In this document: piece by piece, positions 31,501 to 40,500 of the stretch | Numbering within the stretch: position 1 is the first letter of the stretch | How the letters are laid out: each line of letters starts with the position of its first letter | Assembly: GCA_000226015.1 (NCBI GenBank) | Contig: JH152975.1 | Location: 387,243 to 435,082 of the forward strand | Reading direction: 5' to 3' | DNA: 47,840 nucleotides | Source of the DNA: Mnemiopsis leidyi | Lineage: Eukaryota; Ctenophora; Tentaculata; Lobata; Bolinopsidae | Program-made: the position numbers and the translations under genes | Notes under the pieces: generated by a model | The model's database searches: none | Seen by the model: only the letters and a program-made list of their open reading frames with translations | What the model was told of the DNA's origin: nothing

Positions 31501-34500
31501 AGAAAAAAAGAGTTCGAAATGACAGTAAAATATGAAATCGTTACAATCAGGGTGCACACTAGAGTCCCAGTCACTGCTATCCATATTACATATAAGACAC
31601 AGTCCAGCAGGTTACACTAAAGTCTGCAAGTAGGATTAGTTATTTAATACACAATTGTTTACTTAACGGCTCAAAATAATATAATAATATATTTATAAAA
31701 ATAAATATTATAATGATATATATATATATATAACAAATAGCAGGATACTTAGTGGATCCGTGACCACTGACGATCTTCTGGTTAAAAACGTATCTCTGTT
31801 TTTGGTTATACTGATTTTTATTCCTTCATTTTCTGTTTGCTTGAATGAATGCCTACATATAGACGAAACTTATATTAGAAAGTTACTTTTATTTGGGCAA
31901 CGATGACCAAAAATGACTGGCAGATAGCACAGTCCATCGCAGCACAAGAAGCTGTTCTGAATTATCTACCTAAATATTGCATGTGTTGCTGGGTAAAATT
32001 TGATTTGATTTATCTATTTATTGATAGGGTTCTGGTTCGGTAATGTTAACTTTTTGATGTGATCGTAAATTTTGCTTACTTTGGGTTGCTTACTTTTCAG
32101 ATTCCAATGCACTACAAACGTATCGAGGACGTATATTCAGGCGTCTGAGCTGGGACTGGCTTAGTTGTGATCGTAAATTTTTTGTAATAATTTTACACTA
32201 AAAACGATCGTTTAAGGTTTGAGAACCTTGAGCTTGGCAATGTAAGCAGAAATAAAGAATCGAACTTCAAAATATCATAAATCATAATAACAGTACAAAT
32301 TTATTAGAATATGGCAATTATAAAAATTAAAATAATTTCAATTCTGAAGTATCGTTAATTGTGCATATTAAACTCAAATCTCAGTTTTTTTTTCGAAAAA
32401 ACTAATCCAACATATAAAAAATTTCATACTCGACTGCAAAAATCATAACTTTCGCAGTCATTTTACTTTTACTCTTTTAAATGATTTTTTAAAAAGTCTT
32501 ATAATCTTCAACAGAGGTGCTCACTGCAATCTCAGAATGTAATAAACATAAGATACAGTCCCGTTCATGAAGGCTTTACCCAACAGAGGATAGGTCAGCT
32601 TCTTAAGTTCTGGATCTCTTTTCTTGCACTCTCGCTCCATCACTTTGTATCCAGGGATGATGTACTTGGTAAAGTCAGAGTACTCTGTCAATTCGAGCTT
32701 TGAGTTCTCAAACCTCTGGAAGACATCAATCTTGGGGCGGATGGGAAACTTCATCTTCAGGTGAATGTTCAGCTCGCTGCAAAGACTCCAGTCTACGTTG
32801 GTGACGAAGTCCCAGATAAAGATCTTGGTGTCCATGTTGCTGCAGTCGGCTACGTTTTCCAAGAACAGATCGATCTTGTCGTGGACATAGTACATCGATC
32901 CCAAGCAGATGATGTGAGTGTACTCTTTTTCCTTTACTGCAGGAGGGAGGTCAGTGATGGAGCCTAGAACAAACTCGCCTTGCTCGTTCACTCCGTGCTT
33001 GTTGGCCCACACTTTACATTCATTTTCCAGATAGGTCGTGTTCAATTCCACTCCGGTGTAGCGACATCCTGTTGTTTTAGCTATTCTCACTGTGTACATC
33101 CCCTTGCCACAAGCCAGGTCTAGAACATGGGAATCTTTGTTGATTCCCAACTTCGCGACGATCCAATCAGCCATGTCTTCGTTGGCTTGCTCTAGATCCT
33201 TTATTTTGTCGATGTCGGCATCAGGGGAGATCCGGCCGTAGTTGTAGTATCCTGGAGCAATTTCGTTCCACAATTCGTTCATAACATTGTTGTTGTAGTT
33301 GGAAGACATGGCGAATGTTTACACGCTGTGAAGTTGAGGTTAAAAGTAATTTTACAAAGGATAGTTTAGAATAGTCCCGGAGAAACGAGAGTCTTGCATC
33401 AAACTTTAAGTCTGTTGTCGAAACTTAGCTGACCAGACCAGACCGAAGGTCGACCATTGTTCGCGAAATTGTAGGTTATTCTATGTTTTTCGGTCTCTGG
33501 CACGCATTGCCAATGGTCTCGAAGTATCTATGTCACAGACTAAAGGCGCTTAGAAGCAGGAAGAAGATCACCAACGATTATTCTAAAGAGAGGGACTGCT
33601 TGGGAAGATAGCACTATAGTATAGTTTCAGTTTCAGTACCTCAGTCTAGAACTCTTACGGGGCGAAAGTTCATGGAAGGTCGACATCTTAGGTCGTCCCA
33701 ATATGGTCGTTCTCAACAATATTGATTAGAGGACCGAACCGTATACCGGATCGAATCGGGCTGGGAATTTTCACAAAATCATCTTCGTATTCATCATGCA
33801 AATTTTTCCATTCTACGGTCAAGCAGGACAAAGGAGGCAGAGGATGAAGACGGGCGTGTCTGGATGAGGTCAACAGAATGTCCAAACTTCCAAACTTCCG
33901 AAGTTTTACGTTTAGGCGTCCCTAGCAATAAAAGTAACGAGTGGTAATTAGAAATAGATTGGCAGATTCCAATTAGACAGTCTGAGATACGGCACCGAGA
34001 GGTCTATTTTGGGCACTTAGAGGTATATTTTGGGCACAGAAAGGTTATGTTTGGGGACTGGTTGAACTTAAAGATCGCATGTGGCATTGCAGATCTGGCT
34101 AAATTACTCGATGGGCCAGTCTAAGGCAACCGATATCAAGTGGATCACATAACCAGTGCATAATTAAGTAATTAGCAAGAATGAAAAAAATTTAAAAATT
34201 TTAAGAATTTTAGTTAAATCTCGATTTGATATCCGGTGCATTTTGGAAATAAAACCGGACAGGATCGGGCAAAAGTCTTGGAACTCACTTGCACTGGTCG
34301 ACTCACTTTAGACCCCTGGCTCTGTGGGCATGGAAGGCCACCACTTTTCAGAATTCTCTTCTTGCTTCCAATCACCTCGATAAGCTTTATCTTTACGACT
34401 AAAGTTTCTTGCTTTAAAATTCTGAACACCTGACTTTATATTTACCGGAATATGCATAAAACCGTCTTAAATTACCAAAAATCTTTCAGGACTCTGCCCC

Positions 34501-37500
34501 TGAATTCGGTAAAGTTTAACTTTACTGTCGAACGTTATCTGGTCGAGGCGTCGGTTTGTAATAAAATTACTAATTGGACTGCCAATACCCATATCCAATG
34601 TTACTCTTCCTCTTCACTGGCCAGATTGCGGAAATTGCATTAAATCGTTTTAATTTCCGATGAATTTTTCTTATGTTCGACACCTGTTCCAGAAAACTGT
34701 TTTTTCGTTTTTTTTCATATACCTGCAACCAACCAAAACTAGGGGAGCCTTTTCTGGAACACGAAGGTCGTCGAAAGTGGCGCCCCATTCTCCCCCTTGG
34801 TGGGCCTGGTGACATCTAATCTACAAGAGAGCCGGATGCCTCCAGGCCCCCACGGGGAACCACAGGGACGCCACGATCGGTACCCCACGCTGGACTTCCT
34901 GGTTTGGGCCGTTAAAAAAAAGAACTCAAAGAGATCGCAGTGTACTAGGCTGCTAGCAAGTGAGGTTTTCTCGCTCAAAAGAGAGAGTTCAAGGGTTCTG
35001 AGGATGGCAAAAAAGTTAGGTTCTTTTCTATTCGGGAAACTTTTGCTCAGATACCAGTTGGCTACGGCGTTGATGTAGTTAATACGCTTTTCCTTATGGC
35101 TGAGCGTCAAATATGGTAGTTAGAACTTAGAGTAAAGACTTTGAATGTTACGTTTAATAAACATTTCTACTTTATCTCTGAAGTATACGGTGAAGGAGCA
35201 TTCTAGTCAAACATGTGAAGGTGTTTTCACATGCTCGTGGCATAGGGAGCAAAAGGGACTATCAGCATCTAATTTCATTTTATGTCGCATGTAGCGACAC
35301 GTGGATATCCTGTACCAAGTTTTGTAGTGAAAACTAATGTTAATACAAGCAAGATAAATCTCAATGAGCCGTCTCTTAGGATAATTACCAATACTTTACT
35401 CAGACTAAAAAACACAAAATATCAAGAAACCGTCCTGGGGCTTGCCACCCCAGGACGAAAAACTAGCTACGTGGCTTATCAAAGTTAACTTATATATTAC
35501 ATTGACTCCAAACTTGCTTTAGAACTTGTGGACGCTACCCTCCAACTCAATAAACAAGAAAAGCCGGTTTCAGTACAAATAGACTGGTAAAGTTAGCATT
35601 GAAACCCAGGGAAGACTGAGAGACAATCGCTCCTGTAAACCCCTGCAGAAGTTTTGCGGGACTGTTTAAAGTTAATTAAAGTTTAAAGGGTATGATATTT
35701 GGTTACCAGCAATGTCGGCCGGGGCAACTCTGCTAGGTAGGCATAACATCAAAATGAGAGAGAGTGAGTGATTTTATGGGGACAACCCAAAAAATGACTG
35801 GCAGATAGCACAGTCCAACGCAGCACAAGAAGCCGTTCTGAATTATCTACCTAATTATTGTATGTGTTGCTGGGTAAAATTTGATTTCATTTATCTATCT
35901 ATCAATCAATTTTGTGTAATAATTTTTAACCAAAAGCAACCGTTTGAGAAGCTTGAAATTGGCAATTTAAGCAGAAATAAGGAATCGAACTTTAATAAAT
36001 TTAGTAAATATCATAAATCATAATAACAGTACAAATTCATTAGAATATGGCAATAAAAATTAAAATAATTTCAATTCTGAAGTAACGTTAATTGTGAATA
36101 TAATATTCAAGTCTCAGTTATTTCGAAAAACTAATCCAACGCATAAAAATTTCATACTCGACTGCAAATTTTGCAACAAAAATCATAACATTCGCAGTCA
36201 TTTTACTTTGTCTCTCTTAAATGATTTTTAAAAATTCTTAGCATCTTCATTGCAATCATTGCAATCTCAGAATGTAATAAACAAAAGATAGAGTCCCGTT
36301 CATGAAGGCTTTTCCCATTAGAGGATAGGTCAGTTTCTTAAGTTCTGGATCTCTTTTCTTGCACTCCCGCTCCATCACTTTGTATCCAGGGATGATGTAC
36401 TTGGTAAAGTCAGAGTACTCTGTCAATTCGAGCTTTGAGTTCTCAAACCTCTGGAAGACGTCAATCTTGGGGCGGATGGGAAACTTCATCTTCAGGTGAA
36501 TGTTCAGCTCGCTGCAAAGACTCCAGTCTACGTTGGTGACGAAGTCCCAGATAAAGATCTTGGTGTCCTTGTTGCTGCAGTTGGCTACGTTTTCCAAGAA
36601 CAGATCGATCTTGTCGTGGACGTAGTACATCGCCCCCAAGCAGATGATGTGAGTGTACTTTTTCTCCTTGACTTCAGGAGGGAGGTCAGTGATGGAGCCA
36701 AGAACAAACTCGCCTTGCTCGTTCACTCCGAGCTTGTTGGCCCACACTTTACATTCATTTTCCAGATAGGTCGTGTTCAAGTCCACCCCGGTGTAGCGAC
36801 ATCCTGTTGTTTCAGCTATTCTCACTGTGTACATTCCCTTGCCACAAGCCAGGTCTAGAACATGGGAATCTTTGTTGATTCCCAACTTGTTGATTATCCA
36901 CTGGACCATGTCCTCGTTAGCCTGTTTTAGATCCTTGATTTTGTCGACGTCGGCATCAGGGGAGATCCGGCCGTAGTTGTAGTATCCTGGAGCAATTTCG
37001 TTCCACAATTCGTTCATAACTTTGTTGTTGTAGTTGGAAGACATGGCGAATATTTACACGCTGTGAAGTTGAGGTTAAAAATGATTTTACAAAGGATAGT
37101 TTAGAATAGTCCCGGAGAGACAAGAGTGTTGCATCAAACATAAAGTTGTTGTTAAGCCTTAGCTGACCAGACCGGACCGAAGCCCTTATAGCCCATATCA
37201 ATATCATTTCGACTTGGCCGTCCCCGGAGAAAGAAATTTGGTCGTCCATTTTTCGATTGTTTTTCAATCTATTTTTCATTGAATATTCAAAGGAATGATG
37301 ACTAAATCCTTGGTCAGAATCTGAAGAGTACCTGTCTAGTTGTCAAAATTAACGCTATATTATGACCTATATCTAAGCTTGAACAAAGCTGTATAATTGC
37401 TTAAGTAAAGCAGTATGTTCACAAAAATAGTCTGAGCATGCGCTTAATTCTGGAACTGAAAGCAATTTGACGTGCAATTTTCAGAACAAACTGTGTACAT

Positions 37501-40500
37501 TTTTTCAAATTTATTTAATGACACAAGTTAGCCTTGATCAGCAAATTTCAAGCTGAAAAAAAGTGACATGCAACATGTGTAAGTGCCTCCTCAAATGATA
37601 CGCCATATTCAATATTGAACCAGCGAGAAAACTGTTCAAAGAAAGCTATGAAGAAACTCAGTAGAAAAGAAAACAGAACATCAAGTAAAACAGTAAAATT
37701 TGCAGCAAGACTGATCGTGCCTAACGAGAAAATGTAACTGAAACGGCTCCCTTCTTAAAACCAAATTAGATCTGGACGACCAATATCACTGGACGACCAA
37801 TATCACTGGACGACCAATATCACTGGACGACAAATATCATTGGACGACTTACTGACCTAGATTCTTGGTCGGCCATTGTTCGCAAAATTGTAAATTATTC
37901 TATGTTTTCGGGTCTCTGGGACGCATTGCCATTGGTCTCGAAGTATCAAAGTCAGAGACCAAAAACGCTCAGAAGAAGGAAGAAGACCACCAACGATTAT
38001 TCTAAAGAGAGGGACTTCTTAGGCTGGTGGTGTATCTGTTTCCTTATCGGCTCCCACGCAGGAGGTCGGGGGTTCAAATCCCGTATCCGCCAGTCCTAGG
38101 GAAGTGCGCTATCTTCTTCAGTCAACTCAGCCGAATGATCGGGAAACCGTGATTGAGGGTTAAATAAGTAGCTGCCCATTGCAGCGAAGTCTGGGGCGAT
38201 AAAAGTATGGTACATACTATCTTAACCGTCACTGGCGTGTGTGTATAATTGTACATTCGGCCTCCTGTAATTGGCCGTTACACTTGTGTAACATGTGGCT
38301 GTTGGAGTGTCCGGATTAAAATAATTATGAGATAAAAGTACAGTTTCAGTTTCAGTACCTCAGTCTAGAACTCTTACGGGGCGAAAGTTCACTTAAGGTC
38401 GACATCTTTGGTCGTCCCCATATGGTCGACCGTTCTCCATAATATTGATTAGAGGACTCGAACCCCCGATCTCCAGCATAGAAAGTCAGGGTAGATACCA
38501 CTACACCACCGCCCCGATCGGCTCATAACTGGGAGCACATCTTTGGCCCCCCCCCCCCCAGCCCAAGAGTAAAGAGGGAGGCTTAGTCTTGGGACTCACT
38601 TGCACTGGTCGACATATTTTAGACCCCTGGGTATGTTGGTGTGGAGGGCCACCACTTTCCACACTTCTTGCTTCCAATCACCTCGATAAGCTTTATCTTT
38701 ACAACTAAAGTTTCTTGCTTTAAAATTCTAAACACTTGACTTTAAATTTACAGGAAAATGCATTAAACCGTCTTAAATTACCAAAAATCTTTCAGGACTC
38801 TGCCCCTGAATTCGGTAAAGTTCGACTTTACTGTCGAACGTTATTTGGTCAAGGCGCCGGTCTGTAGTTAATTTACTGATTCGACTGCCAATTACCATAC
38901 CCAATATTACTCTGTCTCTTCACTTGCCAGATTGCGAAAAATGCATTAAATCGTTTCAATTTCAGGGAAAATTTTCCTGTGTTCGACACCTGCGCCTAAT
39001 TGTGTTCCAGAAGACTGTTGATACAAGCAAGATTAATCTCAATGAGCTGTCTCTTAGGTTTATTGCCAATACTTTACTCAGACCAAAAAACATAAACCAC
39101 AAAATATTAAGAAACGGTCCTTGGGCTTGCCACCTCAGGACGAAAAACTAGCTACGTGGCTTATTAAAGTTACCTTATATATTACATTGACTCCAAACTT
39201 GCTTTAGAACTTGTTATGGGTTATCCTAGCTTCCTAGCAGTACGTGATCGCAAATTATAACAACGCAATAACAATAAGTCGATGCTACCCTCCAACTCCA
39301 TAAACAAGAAAAACCGGTTTCAGCGCAAATAGACTGGTTAAGCCAGAATTGAAACCTAGTGAAGACTGAGAGACAATCGCTCCTTTAAACCCCCGCAGAA
39401 ATTTTGCGGGACTGTTTAAAGTTAATTAAAGGGTATGATATTTGATTACCAGCAATGTCGGCCAAGTAGCTCTGCTGCCCCGTAAAGAGAGAATGACCTG
39501 GGAAAACCGGCCTAACTCAATTCTCTGTCTTTAACATCGAGCTACAGGTAAAAATAGAGCATTCGGAGGAAAAGCAATTTGCCGTGCAGGATCACGTTCT
39601 GGATCGAAAGTCTGCTCTGAAGAGCCTAACAAGATTTCAAGAAATTTGTGAGTTTTGCGAAACCCCTGGAAGCACGAGGCGGCGGTGTGAAGCGTGAGAA
39701 TGGAGAATGGTAATGACTGTCGTCTGAGTCGGGGAACTCTGGCAGACATTCTTCAGAGTCTAAATGTTCTAAGTTTTCATAAATACTTAGAATTTATTTG
39801 ATAGGGACCCGTTTCAAAAAGAGTTGTCTTAAAATCATGGAACAGCGAGTATGAATAAAATAGGCAGAACTTTAAAATTGAATTTTAGGGTTCTGATTAA
39901 AAGGAATAAGTTATAACGCTTATTTACCATATGCTATCGTCGGTTAAAGATGACACGTAAGAAGGTGCTAAGTAAATATTTCAGCTAGAAGCAGTGCGCA
40001 GCAGCACACAACTTTTTTAGTAAGACACAATCAACGAATCTCCTACCTTTCCAGAGTCGAGCCACTTGATTGGTTTGACGACTTTGAGTGTGTTGCAGGA
40101 GAAGAGCACCTCTCCTCCGCCCCCCGGAGCATATCCTCTCTTGTTTATCGTCAGTTCTGCGCTGTGTAGTCCCAACCTCTTACAATATGACAAGGTCACG
40201 TGTTTCAGAGTGTCCACCTGACAGTGGGGTGTTATTAATCAGGCAAACATAAGTCACACTCAAACATACGTCACACTCAAATAAACACTCAAACATACGT
40301 CACACTCACATACATCACACTCAAACATACGTCACACTCAAACATACATCACACTCAAATAAACATCACACTCAAACATACGTCACACTCAAACATACAT
40401 CACACTCAAACATACGTCACACTCAAACATACGTTACACTCAAACATACGTCACACTCAAACCAACAAACGGTTAAAATCATATGTTGACCCTTTGATTT

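Larger units (their letters stand above)
31905..35740. repeat. Tandem segmental duplication, unit 1
   Basis: About 3.8 kb that aligns, block by block, with unit 2 (35785-39480): a shared start 'aaaatgactggcagatagca', methyltransferase copy B, the SINE family 2 insert, 'acttgcactggtcgac', 'acaagcaaga' and an end 'taccagcaatgtcggcc'. Unit 1 alone carries the LINE fragment (34704-35331) and an unmatched stretch 33740-34205. Confidence 0.85.
35785..39480. repeat. Tandem segmental duplication, unit 2
   Basis: About 3.7 kb aligned with unit 1 (31905-35740). It carries methyltransferase copy C, an insertion of SINE family 1 (38023-38337) absent from unit 1, and the more complete SINE family 2 copy. 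It lacks the LINE fragment. Confidence 0.85.

Noticed and set aside
34739-35110. Protein-coding gene on the minus strand
   Set aside because: Part of a broken LINE 3' end with stops; absent from the sister tandem unit.
38454-38519. Second tRNA gene
   Set aside because: tRNA-like head of SINE family 2; its body is shared with 33620-33735 and the cloverleaf is imperfect.
39538-39693. Exon of an unknown plus-strand gene
   Set aside because: Open and somewhat GC-rich, but with no recognisable product, start or partner exons; the minus strand is equally open.
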